This document shows, piece after piece, positions 45,172 through 53,779 of a stretch of 64,000 bases of DNA. The notes under the pieces were generated by a model. That model saw only the letters and a list, made by a program, of their open reading frames with translations. It was not told the origin of the DNA and did no database searches. Source of the DNA: Burkholderia pseudomultivorans (GTDB lineage Bacteria > Pseudomonadota > Gammaproteobacteria > Burkholderiales > Burkholderiaceae); the NCBI RefSeq assembly GCF_001718415.1, contig NZ_CP013378.1, positions 1,364,001 through 1,428,000 of the forward strand, read 5' to 3'. The position numbers and the translations under genes are program-made. Position 1 is the stretch's first letter. Every line of letters starts with the position of its first letter.

Positions 45172-46656
45172 ATGTCCAGGAAGTCATCCATCAACGGAAC
45201 GGCCGACCTGCAGCGCCGGCATCTGCTCAAGGTGGCGGGTGCGTCGATTGCCGCAGGCGGCCTTGCACTCGGCGCAGCGCGGGCGAGTGCCGATACGGCG
45301 CCTGCCGCCGGCAACGACGGCGATGTGCTCGATGTCGCGATCGTCGGCGCAGGGCTGGCCGGCCTGACGGCCGCGCGTGACCTGCGCTACGCCGGCTGCG
45401 AGTCGTTCGTCGTGCTCGAAGCGCGCGACCGGGTCGGCGGCCGCACGCTGAACTACGACGTCGGCGGCGGCTACGTGACCGAAGTCGGCGGTCAATGGAT
45501 CGGCCCGGGTCAAACGGCTGTCGCGGACCTTGCGCGCGAGCTCGACGTCGGCACGTTCCCGAGCTATTACACGGGCAAGACGGTGATCCTCGGCGGCGAC
45601 GGGCGCGTCGAGATCGACCTGCATGGCACCTTCGGCACCGACGAGACGGTCGCCGCGAAGCTGAGCCGACTGTCGCGCGACGTGCCGTCGGGCGCGCCCT
45701 GGACGTCGCCGAAGGCGGCCGAACTCGACCGATTGTCGGTCGGCGACTGGCTCGCGCAGCAAGGGATCAAGCCCGAGGACCGGATGGGCTGGAATGCATC
45801 GATCTCGCTGTCCGGCGGCGTTGCACCCGCCAAGATGGGGCTGCTGCATTTCCTGTCGATGATCAATTCGGCGGACTGCGATTACGAACAGCTCGACTCG
45901 ATCCGGCACAGCGCCCAGGAAACGCGCTTCGTCGGCGGCTCGCAGATCCTCAGCATCCGGATTGCGCAACAGCTCGGCGACAAGGTGCGGCTGTCGTCGC
46001 CGGTGCGCCGGATCGTCGGCTGGGATCGCGACGTCGTCACGCTGCACACGGACGGCGGCACGGTGCGCGCGCGCAAGGTCGTGATGGCGCTGCATCCGGC
46101 GCTCTGCCACCAGGTCCGGTTCGATCCGCCGCTGCCGGACAAGCGCGACGCACTGCAGCGCGCGTGGCCCGCGCATTCGCCGGCGCGCAAGACGGCGATG
46201 GTCTATCGCCGCCCGTTCTGGCGCGGCAAGGGGCTGAACGGCCACATCATCCAGACCGACGGCCCGATCTTCTGGGCTTACGACAATTCGCCGCCGGGCG
46301 GCGAGATCGGCGTGATCAACGCGTTCGTGCGCAATGCGCTGATGCCTTCCGACCCGCAGGCCGCGAAGCAGATGCACATGGACCTCTATGCGCAGGCCTG
46401 GGGCGACGACGCACGTGCGCCGGTGTCGTACCACGATCGCGACTGGGGGCTCGCCGACCCATGGACGATCACATGCGTCTCGGCGATTCCGCCGGGCTTC
46501 TGGACCGCACACGGCGAAGCGCTGCGCGCGCCGTGCGGCAACCTGATCTGGTCGGGCACCGAGACCGCCAGCATCTGGGCCGGCTACATGGACGGCGCGG
46601 TCCGCTCGGGCCATCAGGCCGCGCTTCAGGCGCTCAATGCACTGCGCCGCGCATAG
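45172..46656 (+). CDS. Tat-exported flavin monoamine oxidase family protein (copy 1)
   Basis: 494 residues. The start ATG at 45172 is chosen because it gives a twin-arginine signal (LQRRHLLKVAGASIAAGGLA, RR at 15-16). The FAD dinucleotide motif GAGLAGL is at 59-65, followed by RDRVGGRTLNYD, and the C-terminal FAD motif is SGTETASIWAGYMDGAVRSG. These place it in the amine oxidase family near NicA2/pseudooxynicotine-type enzymes. Those oxidise a C-N bond and can pass electrons to cytochrome c rather than oxygen. The dihaem cytochrome c gene follows 10 bp later. It is predicted periplasmic. The substrate is unknown. A near-duplicate lies at 57486. Confidence 0.88.
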   Translation: MSRKSSINGTADLQRRHLLKVAGASIAAGGLALGAARASADTAPAAGNDGDVLDVAIVGAGLAGLTAARDLRYAGCESFVVLEARDRVGGRTLNYDVGGGYVTEVGGQWIGPGQTAVADLARELDVGTFPSYYTGKTVILGGDGRVEIDLHGTFGTDETVAAKLSRLSRDVPSGAPWTSPKAAELDRLSVGDWLAQQGIKPEDRMGWNASISLSGGVAPAKMGLLHFLSMINSADCDYEQLDSIRHSAQETRFVGGSQILSIRIAQQLGDKVRLSSPVRRIVGWDRDVVTLHTDGGTVRARKVVMALHPALCHQVRFDPPLPDKRDALQRAWPAHSPARKTAMVYRRPFWRGKGLNGHIIQTDGPIFWAYDNSPPGGEIGVINAFVRNALMPSDPQAAKQMHMDLYAQAWGDDARAPVSYHDRDWGLADPWTITCVSAIPPGFWTAHGEALRAPCGNLIWSGTETASIWAGYMDGAVRSGHQAALQALNALRRA

Positions 46657-46666
46657 GGGACTCGAG

Positions 46667-47326
46667 ATGAAGAAACGCATGTTGCTGCTCGCCGTGCTGG
46701 TGGTCGCCGGCGCGCTCCTCGCCGTCTACGGCCCCACGCTGCTCGGTTTCTATCGCCTGCAGCGCCATGTCGACGAGACGGCGCAGGCGGACGACGCCGA
46801 CGGCGGCCCGTGGCCGCGCACAACCGACGTGTGCATGGGCTGCCACGGCGTGAAGGGCAACTCGCTGAACGACGCGTATCCGAGCCTCGCCGGCCAGCCC
46901 GCGCAATACGTGGCCGCACAGCTTCACGCCTTCGCGAGCGGGCAGCGCGCGAACCCGACGATGGGGCCGCTCGCGATGACCATGAGCGAAGCCGAGATCG
47001 CGCGCGTGGCGGCTTATTACGCGAAGCAGGCGCCATCCGGGAATCGCTATTTCAAGCCGGACGCGCAACTGCGCGCGAAGGGCGAGCAACTTGTGACGGG
47101 CGGCGCATGCGTTGCCTGCCACGGCACGCAGCTGACGGGCCAGGCGCAGTTTCCGCGGCTGGCCGGGCAGGGGCACGCGTACCTGCGCGCGCAGCTCGAC
47201 GCGTTCGCGAATGGCGCGCGCAGCGAGCCGACCGGCACGATGCAGCGCATTGCGCAGGCGATGTCGGCGGACGATCGGGCAGCGGTGGCGACCTATCTCG
47301 CCAGCCTTCGCCCGGTCAGGCAGTAA
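46667..47326 (+). CDS. Membrane-anchored dihaem cytochrome c (copy 1)
   Basis: 219 residues. An N-terminal hydrophobic anchor (MLLLAVLVVAGALLAVYGPT) is followed by two cytochrome c4-like domains with CMGCH (56-60) and CVACH (148-152); possible axial methionines are in NPTMGPLA and near GTMQRIAQAM. It carries electrons in the periplasm. The 10-bp gap to the flavin oxidase suggests it is that enzyme's electron acceptor. Paralogue at 58965. Confidence 0.92.
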   Translation: MKKRMLLLAVLVVAGALLAVYGPTLLGFYRLQRHVDETAQADDADGGPWPRTTDVCMGCHGVKGNSLNDAYPSLAGQPAQYVAAQLHAFASGQRANPTMGPLAMTMSEAEIARVAAYYAKQAPSGNRYFKPDAQLRAKGEQLVTGGACVACHGTQLTGQAQFPRLAGQGHAYLRAQLDAFANGARSEPTGTMQRIAQAMSADDRAAVATYLASLRPVRQ

Positions 47327-47361
47327 ATCAACGGCAGCAATCGACCTCGGGAGTTCGAACC

Positions 47362-48036
47362 ATGGATCACAGATCACTTGCACTTTGTCTTTCCAGCGCG
47401 ACGCTCGCGGCGACGACGGGCGTGTACGGCTTCAAGTTCGTTCGCAAGCGCAATTTCCTGCTCGGCTTCGAGTGGTGGATCGTGACGATCTCCGCATCCA
47501 ATGCGGTGATCTTCTTCGCGACCGAATCGCCGGTGTCGTATGCCATCTCGCACTTCCTCGACGCGTTCTCGCGCGGCTTCGGGATGCCGGTGATCGCGGT
47601 CGCCGGACTGATGGCCGTCACGCGCGGCTACCGGCCGTCGATGTGGCAGGACGTGATGCTGTTCGTGCTCGCGACGCTCGGGACGGTCGCGCTCGTGGCC
47701 GGCGTGTTGCAGAACGCGCTGCCGTACTTCTACGTGGCGATGTGGACGCTGATGTCGATCTATCTCGCCGGCTTCGTGCTGCGGCTCGTGCGTGCGGGCC
47801 ACGCGCTCCACGCACTGACGACGACGATCGCGCTCGTCGCTTCGCAGGCGATCGCGTGCATCTACGACTTCTACAAGATCCCGGGCGACGAAACCAACGT
47901 CGTTTTCAACTTCTACGTGCTGGCGCTGCTCACCTGGTCGTACCTGACCGCCACGCTCTATTACGCGTATGGCGCACTGGAGCACGACGCCGGACGCGGT
48001 ACCGCGAACGCGAGCACATTGTCGTATTCGAAATGA
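47362..48036 (+). CDS. Polytopic membrane protein of unknown function
   Basis: 224 residues with about six or seven membrane helices (for example WIVTISASNAVIFFATESPV, MLFVLATLGTVALVAGVLQN, ALTTTIALVASQAIACIYDF). Start ATG at 47362 with CGGGAG upstream. No recognised family. It is in one operon with the flavin oxidase and cytochrome c (36 bp gap) and just before the TetR gene. It could be a permease or electron-transfer partner; nothing in the sequence decides. Confidence 0.75.
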   Translation: MDHRSLALCLSSATLAATTGVYGFKFVRKRNFLLGFEWWIVTISASNAVIFFATESPVSYAISHFLDAFSRGFGMPVIAVAGLMAVTRGYRPSMWQDVMLFVLATLGTVALVAGVLQNALPYFYVAMWTLMSIYLAGFVLRLVRAGHALHALTTTIALVASQAIACIYDFYKIPGDETNVVFNFYVLALLTWSYLTATLYYAYGALEHDAGRGTANASTLSYSK

Positions 48037-48079
48037 GTAGTCATGCTCATGAGTCGGTGAACGGTCGCGGCGCACGCGA

Positions 48080-48703
48080 ATGAGTACGGTCCGCCCGACT
48101 CGCACCCGGCGGCGCGAGGCGACATGCGAGCGCCTGCTCGACGCGGCGCGCGCCGTCTTCGCGGAGAAGGGCTATGCGGCCGCGAGCATCGAGGACGTCG
48201 CGGCGGCGGCCGGGCATACGCGCGGCGCGTTCTATTCGAACTTCCGCAGCAAGACGGAGATGCTGTTCGAGCTGTTGCGGCGCGATCACGCCGATGCCGC
48301 GACGGCGCTGCAGCGGATCACCGGCATGCCGGCGGGTTCCGCCGCCGACGCTCAGCGCGCGATGCTCGCTTACTGGCGTGGGCGTGCCGCGCGACACGCG
48401 TCGCGACTGATATGGCTGGATGCCCAGTTGCAGGCGGCGCGCGATGCGCGGTTCCGCGCGCAATTCGATGCGTTCCTGCGCGAGCGGCAGGCGCTCGCGG
48501 CCGCGTGCATCGACGCATTCGCAGCGCGCACCGGCGTGTCGCTGCGGCTGCCCGCGCACGTGCTGGCGTTCGGCCTGACCGCGTTGTGCGACGGTGTGCA
48601 GTCGTGCTGCGCGGCGCACGCGCGCAGCGGCGCGGACACGTTGGCCGATGCGGTGCTGGTCGGTTTCCTCGCGCATACGCTGTTCGATCGCGACCGTGGA
48701 TGA
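48080..48703 (+). CDS. TetR-family regulator of the amine-oxidase cluster
   Basis: 207 residues. HTH CERLLDAARAVFAEKGYAAA, IEDVAAAAGHTRGAFYSNFR, as in the AcrR-like group, with a TetR C-terminal domain (VSLRLPAHVLAFGLTALCDG). It is the only regulator between units A and B and lies 43 bp after the membrane-protein gene, so it is the natural candidate to act at the three conserved elements. Direct proof is lacking. Confidence 0.9.
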   Translation: MSTVRPTRTRRREATCERLLDAARAVFAEKGYAAASIEDVAAAAGHTRGAFYSNFRSKTEMLFELLRRDHADAATALQRITGMPAGSAADAQRAMLAYWRGRAARHASRLIWLDAQLQAARDARFRAQFDAFLRERQALAAACIDAFAARTGVSLRLPAHVLAFGLTALCDGVQSCCAAHARSGADTLADAVLVGFLAHTLFDRDRG

Positions 48704-48817
48704 CGTAGCGGCAACGCTGCGGCCGGGTGTCGTCGCCCGGCTGTATGAAAGCTGAAAGCGGCTTGTCATGGCAAACCGGCAAATCGTCGCGACGCAGGTT
48801 CGAACATGCAGACGAAA

Positions 48818-48886
48818 CAGGGAATACCTCGTCTTTTTCTTTTCCGTATTTTTGTCATGATGACCTAACATTGTCACTATGTTCTA
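48818..48886 (+). promoter_or_regulatory. Conserved cluster element, copy B
   Basis: GGGAATACC (48820-48828), CTTTTT at 48833, GACCTA at 48862 and TGTTCTA at 48880. Offsets match copies A and C except one or two bases between CTTTTT and GACCTA. It precedes unit B by 62 bp. Confidence 0.8.
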
Positions 48887-48947
48887 CTGAGGCGCCGGCA
48901 GTGACCGATCGCGGCCGGCAGTGGTTGGACGAATCAGGAGATCCAGA

Positions 48948-49781
48948 ATGGATGCACTCAAGCGCAAGGCCTTCTTCGAGGACGGCGCGGTTCTCGTCGA
49001 AGGCGTACTCGATCCGGCGCAGCTCGCGCAATGCCGTGCCGTGTTCGACTGGGGGATGGAAAACCCCGGCCCGATGTCGACGACGCTGCTCGACGGCACC
49101 GAGTACCGGTCGCACAACGACAACGCGAACCCTTACGCGAAGGCGCGGCTCGACGACCTGGTCGCGACGCTGCCGTTCGGCAGGCTGTTCGCCGATCTGT
49201 GGGGCTCGAAGCACGTGTGGTATTTCGCGGAGGAGCTGTTCATGAAGGCCGGCGGCAAGAGCGCGCGCTCGCCGTGGCATCAGGACACGTCCTACCTGCC
49301 GTGGGAAGGCATGCACTTCGGCAATGCGTGGATCAGCTTCGAGCACGTGCCGAAACGCAACGCGCTGGAGATCGTGCGCGGCTCGCATCGCGGCGTGCGC
49401 CACGACGGCACCACGTTCCAGAACGCCGACGATCCGACCGACCCGCTGCACGGCGGCGACGTGTGGCCGCGACTGCCGAATATCGAAGCGGAGCGCCGGA
49501 CGGCGCCCGATGCATACGACATCGTGTCGTGGGAAACGAAGCCGGGCGACGTGCTGCTGCTGCATCCGGGCGTGCTGCACGGCGGCGGCGCCGTCGATGC
49601 CGCGTTCCCCGACCGCCACACGCTGGTGCTGCGCTTCTTCGGCGACGACGCGACGTTCAGCCCGCTGCCCGATCAAAGCCGCTCGGGCTTCACGCCGGCC
49701 GGCGTGCTGTTCGTCGAGGAACTCGCCGGGCTGAAGGCCGGCGACCCGTTCCGTGCGCCATGTTTTCGTCAACTCGTCTGA
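48948..49781 (+). CDS. Phytanoyl-CoA dioxygenase (PhyH) family protein
   Basis: 277 residues, start with CAGGAG. The Fe(II)/2-oxoglutarate facial triad is visible: H111 and D113 in SPWHQDTSYL, distal His in LLHPGVLHGG (H211) and the oxoglutarate arginine R229 in LVLRFFGDD. PhyH-family enzymes hydroxylate acyl-CoAs and many small molecules. As first gene of unit B it could hydroxylate the cluster's substrate. Cytoplasmic. Confidence 0.9.
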   Translation: MDALKRKAFFEDGAVLVEGVLDPAQLAQCRAVFDWGMENPGPMSTTLLDGTEYRSHNDNANPYAKARLDDLVATLPFGRLFADLWGSKHVWYFAEELFMKAGGKSARSPWHQDTSYLPWEGMHFGNAWISFEHVPKRNALEIVRGSHRGVRHDGTTFQNADDPTDPLHGGDVWPRLPNIEAERRTAPDAYDIVSWETKPGDVLLLHPGVLHGGGAVDAAFPDRHTLVLRFFGDDATFSPLPDQSRSGFTPAGVLFVEELAGLKAGDPFRAPCFRQLV

Positions 49782-49798
49782 GCAAGGAGTCGTCAATC

Positions 49799-50212
49799 AT
49801 GTCAGCTACCCCGAAGCGGCAGTCCATCGTTCCGCCACCGTTCCAGCCCTGGTACGACGCGTACCACTTCTCGCCGGCCACGCGCGTCGGCGACACGATC
49901 TGGGTGTCGGGCCAGGTCGGTCTCGACGCGCAGATGCAGCCGGCCGACGGCGTGGCGGCGCAGGCGCGGATCGCATTCGAGAGCCTGAAGATGATCCTGG
50001 AAGCGGCCGGCGCGAGCCTTGCCGACGTCGTCGAACTGACGACCTTCCACACGAACCTTCAGCACGAGACGCAGGATTTCGCGGCGGTCAAGGACGCGTA
50101 TTTCCCGAACCGCTACCCGTCGTGGACGGCAGTCGGCGTGTCGCAGCTGGCGGTGCCGGGGCTGTGCGTCGAGGTGCGCGCGGTGGCGGTGGCCGGCTCG
50201 GGCAAGGACTGA
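49799..50212 (+). CDS. RidA/YjgF-family protein lacking the canonical arginine
   Basis: 137 residues, start with AAGGAG. The Rid fold is evident (GDTIWVSGQVGLDAQMQPAD, LKMILEAAGASLADVVELTT). In RidA proper the loop FPARS carries the arginine that binds imine substrates (Arg105 in E. coli RidA). Here it is YPSWT with W109, so it belongs to a divergent Rid group. Rid proteins next to amine oxidases usually handle imines or enamines, but this substitution makes that assignment uncertain. 17 bp after the PhyH gene. Confidence 0.87.
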   Translation: MSATPKRQSIVPPPFQPWYDAYHFSPATRVGDTIWVSGQVGLDAQMQPADGVAAQARIAFESLKMILEAAGASLADVVELTTFHTNLQHETQDFAAVKDAYFPNRYPSWTAVGVSQLAVPGLCVEVRAVAVAGSGKD

Positions 50213-50427
50213 GCGAGGCGGTGGTGCGTCGTTCGTTCCGGATCAGCGTCCTTGACGAATCGCAGTCCTGATCGAATGACGAAAGGGTATCGAAACGGGC
50301 AGGCGGCCGGCCGTCGCTGCGGACGGCCGCTCTCAGGGAGCGACGCGATCGTCGTGCGACGAAAGCGGACGAAGTGATGGCGCGAAGCCCATGACGGGCG
50401 ATCGAACGCGCGGTGGGAAGGAGAACC

Positions 50428-51795
50428 ATGATGAGCAAGCATCGAATCTGGACCGTGTCCGCACTCGCGGCCGCGGCATGTCTCGCGATCGGCACCGCCG
50501 TCGCGGCGGACGACCTGACGCCGGCCGGCGCCGACCGCTCGGCGAGCAAGGACGGCGCGGTGCCGGCCTACGCCGGCAAACAGGCGCCCGACGCCGGCTG
50601 GGAGTGGGGCAAGGTGCGCGCCGACTTCTGGAAGCATCGCAACGAGAAACCGCTGTACTCGATCGATGCGGCGAACGTCGACAAGTACGAGGACAAGCTG
50701 TCGCCTGGGCAGGTCGCGCTGATCAAGCAGAAGAAGGGCTACCGGATGGACGTCTATCCATCCCATCGCGAGTGCCAGCTGCCGGACGTCGTCGAGCAGA
50801 ACTCGAAGGCGAACCAGACGGCCGCGAAGCTCGGCTCGGCCGGCGACGCGCTCGCGGCGGCCGTGCTGCCGGGCGTGCCGTTTCCGCAGCCGAAGAGCGG
50901 GATCGAGGCGATCCTGAACTACGAGATGCGCTATCGCGGCGAAGGCGTCGACTGGGCGCAGGTCGCGACGACCGTGTCGCCGCGTCCGGGCAGCAGCGAA
51001 TGGATCGACGCGGTCGGCCCGCAGACGCTCTATTTCCCGTCGGGCAAGCTCGGCAAGCGCTCTCCGCAGGACGTCGACCAGCTCAGCGCAGCCGTCTACT
51101 TCCAGATGAACTCGCCGGCCGCGCTGGCCGGCCAGGCGTTCGTGCAGCGCCAGTACTTCGACAAGCCGTCGGAGACGTATTACTACTTCCCGGGCCAGCG
51201 CCGCGTGCGACGCATGCCGGCGTACACGCACGACGCGCCGCTGATCGGCTTCGAAAACCAGTACCTGATCGACGAAGGGAACATGATCAACGGTTCGCTC
51301 GATCGCTTCAACTGGAAGCTCGTCGGCAAGAAGGAAATGATCGTCCCGTACAACGCGTTCGGCATGTACCGGTTCAAGAGCAAGCTGCACGACGTCGCGA
51401 CGCCGGACGGCATCGCGGCTGCGAACCGGCGCTACGAGACGCACCGCGTATGGGTCGTCGAGGCGTCGCTGAAGCCGAGCGCGCGGCATGTCGCGTCGAA
51501 GAAGGTGTTCTATCTCGACGAGGACAGCTGGCTCGCGCTCGTCGGCGAGGACTACGACGCGCAGGGCAAGCTCTGGAAGGTGCGGGAAAGCTACCCGATT
51601 CCCGTGTGGGAACTGGGCGGCACCTGCGACAACGAACCGCTCGCGCAGTACGACATGAACAACGGCCGCTACGTGTTCGACGCGTCGTCGATCGGTCAGG
51701 GCAAGGATGTCCGCTGGCTCGAGCAGGCCGACGATCCGCGCTTCAGGCAGGACTTCTACACGGCCGAATCGCTGCGCTCGGTGAGCGAACGGTGA
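50428..51795 (+). CDS. DUF1329 (outer-membrane-associated lipoprotein-like) protein
   Basis: 455 residues from the ATG at 50428, with GGAAGGAG. The signal peptide ends IGTAVAADD. Motifs such as YYYFPGQRRVRRMPAYTHDA, and the LolA/LolB-like beta-shell pattern, define DUF1329. It is almost always next to DUF1302, an MMPL/RND transporter and a YCF48 protein, in clusters handling hydrophobic compounds. It is inferred to be periplasmic or outer-membrane, shuttling substrate or lipid. Confidence 0.92.
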   Translation: MMSKHRIWTVSALAAAACLAIGTAVAADDLTPAGADRSASKDGAVPAYAGKQAPDAGWEWGKVRADFWKHRNEKPLYSIDAANVDKYEDKLSPGQVALIKQKKGYRMDVYPSHRECQLPDVVEQNSKANQTAAKLGSAGDALAAAVLPGVPFPQPKSGIEAILNYEMRYRGEGVDWAQVATTVSPRPGSSEWIDAVGPQTLYFPSGKLGKRSPQDVDQLSAAVYFQMNSPAALAGQAFVQRQYFDKPSETYYYFPGQRRVRRMPAYTHDAPLIGFENQYLIDEGNMINGSLDRFNWKLVGKKEMIVPYNAFGMYRFKSKLHDVATPDGIAAANRRYETHRVWVVEASLKPSARHVASKKVFYLDEDSWLALVGEDYDAQGKLWKVRESYPIPVWELGGTCDNEPLAQYDMNNGRYVFDASSIGQGKDVRWLEQADDPRFRQDFYTAESLRSVSER

Positions 51796-51872
51796 GCGCC
51801 GCAGGCTGAACGTCAACGGACCGGCGTGCGCAACGAACGTGCGCCGGCGTCGGACAGGGGAGGAGACGGACC

Positions 51873-53717
51873 ATGGAATCGGCAAGGTTGATCAGGAATA
51901 CTACGATGTCGATCGCGCTCGCGGGCGCCGCGACATCGGGTGCGTACGCTTACGACTTCACGACGGGCATCGGCGACCTGCAGGGATCGTGGGTGACGAA
52001 CCTGACGGCAGGCGCCGGCATCCGCACCAAGAGCCCGAGCTGCTCGCTCACCGGCGACCCGAACGCCTACGGCTGCGGCGCGGCCGCGAACACGAACCAG
52101 TGGGGCTACGCGGACAACGGCGACCTGAACTACCGCAAGGGCCAGCCGTTCAGCACCTACGTCAGCGCGACCAGCGAACTGCTGCTGAAGATGCCGAGCG
52201 AAGGGTTGAAGTTCATGGTGCGCGGCACCGGCATGTACGACTTCCTCGCCGGCAATACGGCGAGAACGCCGCTGTCGAGCACCGCCTCGGCCCAGGTGGT
52301 CTACAACGCGCAGCTGCTCGACCTGTGGGCGCAGAAGGATTTCACGATCGCCGGGCGCAACGCGCACGTGCGGCTCGGCAACCAGGTGATCAACTGGGGC
52401 GAGAGCATGTTCGCGCAGAGCGGGATCAACGCGACCAACTCGGTCGACGTGCAGAAGCTGCTGATTCCCGGCTCGCAGCTCAAGCAGGCGCTGCTGCCCG
52501 CGCCGATGGTGAGCATGGCGGCCGATCTGTCGCACGGGTTCAGCACCGAGGCCTACTACCAGTTTCAGTGGAACGGCAACCGCTATCCGCCGGTCGGCTC
52601 GTACTGGTCGGTGACGAACGGCTTCGGTCGCGGCGCGGAGCCGTTCACGCTGAACACGGGCAACCTGAACGTGACGGGACCGAGTGCGGGCTCGATCGCC
52701 AACGCGATCGGCGGCGGCGCGGCGGCAGGCAATCAGGGCACGCTGAACGCGATCAAGAACGGCCTCGTGAACGGCGACTACGCGGGGCCGCCCTTCAACG
52801 ACATCGGCCTGCCGTCGGTCACGAACCTGCCGGCGAAATACCGGCCGCAGTTCGGCGTGAAGTTCAATTATTCGCCGCGCTCGTTCGACGCGAACTTCGC
52901 GTTCTACTACCTGAACTACACCGACAAATCCCCGGTGCTCGCGTCGCTCGCGAACGGCACCGAGCAATGGTCGTATCTCGGCCGGCGCCAGCTGTTCGGC
53001 GTCAGCGCGAACTTCGGGCTGGGCCCGTGGGCGATCGGCACGGAGCTGTCGTACCGGCCGCGCGACGCCGTCGCGCTGTCCAGCTGCTATGGCGCGGGCG
53101 GCCCGCTCGACGTCAATACGAACGGCGTGGCGGGCATCAATTGTTCGCAGTGGGTCGACAAGAAGAAATTCCAGTACGACATCAACGGGCTGCTCGCCCT
53201 CACGCGCAGCGAGTATCCGTTCCTGAAGTGGCTCGGCGCCGATTCGGCCGCGCTCACGTGGGAACTCACCTGGATCTACTACCCCGGACTGAGCGCGAGC
53301 GGCGTCACGCGCACGATCGACGGGCAGACCGTTACCCAGGTGCCGCAGGCCGGCTACCTGCCGTGGCTGAACAACGGCTCTGCGCTCGGCTATCCGATCG
53401 GGATGGGCCAGGGCACCGCGAGCTCGGTCGGCGCGACGATCGATTTCAACTGGACCTATGACGGCACGCTGATTCCGGGCTGGCAGGTCACGCCTGGCGT
53501 GACCTTCTCGGACGGCCTGTACGGCTACACGCCGACCTTCACCGCGAACTACATGCAGGGCGCCAAGTCGGTGAACGTCTACGTGCTGTTCAACCAGAAC
53601 CCGCCGAACTGGCAGGCGGGCATCAACTTCACCGCGTTCTTCGGCGGCCACAACACGGTGGGGCAGCCGTACGCGGACCGGAATTTCGTCGGGCTGTTCG
53701 TCACGCGGAATTTCTGA
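51873..53717 (+). CDS. DUF1302 outer-membrane protein
   Basis: 614 residues, start after GGGGAGGAG. Signal peptide ends GAYAYDF. Repeated amphipathic strands (VTNLTAGAGIRTKSPSCSLT, LNYRKGQPFSTYVSATSELL) and the C-terminal NFVGLFVTRNF ending in Phe indicate a beta-barrel. DUF1302 barrels accompany DUF1329 proteins and are thought to pass hydrophobic substrates across the outer membrane. The stop overlaps an ATG of the downstream frame. Confidence 0.92.
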   Translation: MESARLIRNTTMSIALAGAATSGAYAYDFTTGIGDLQGSWVTNLTAGAGIRTKSPSCSLTGDPNAYGCGAAANTNQWGYADNGDLNYRKGQPFSTYVSATSELLLKMPSEGLKFMVRGTGMYDFLAGNTARTPLSSTASAQVVYNAQLLDLWAQKDFTIAGRNAHVRLGNQVINWGESMFAQSGINATNSVDVQKLLIPGSQLKQALLPAPMVSMAADLSHGFSTEAYYQFQWNGNRYPPVGSYWSVTNGFGRGAEPFTLNTGNLNVTGPSAGSIANAIGGGAAAGNQGTLNAIKNGLVNGDYAGPPFNDIGLPSVTNLPAKYRPQFGVKFNYSPRSFDANFAFYYLNYTDKSPVLASLANGTEQWSYLGRRQLFGVSANFGLGPWAIGTELSYRPRDAVALSSCYGAGGPLDVNTNGVAGINCSQWVDKKKFQYDINGLLALTRSEYPFLKWLGADSAALTWELTWIYYPGLSASGVTRTIDGQTVTQVPQAGYLPWLNNGSALGYPIGMGQGTASSVGATIDFNWTYDGTLIPGWQVTPGVTFSDGLYGYTPTFTANYMQGAKSVNVYVLFNQNPPNWQAGINFTAFFGGHNTVGQPYADRNFVGLFVTRNF

Positions 53718-53779
53718 TGCCGATGTGCTTACGGGCGGCGCGCGCCGTGCGCCGCCGCCAATCATCAAGGGGTTATGTC

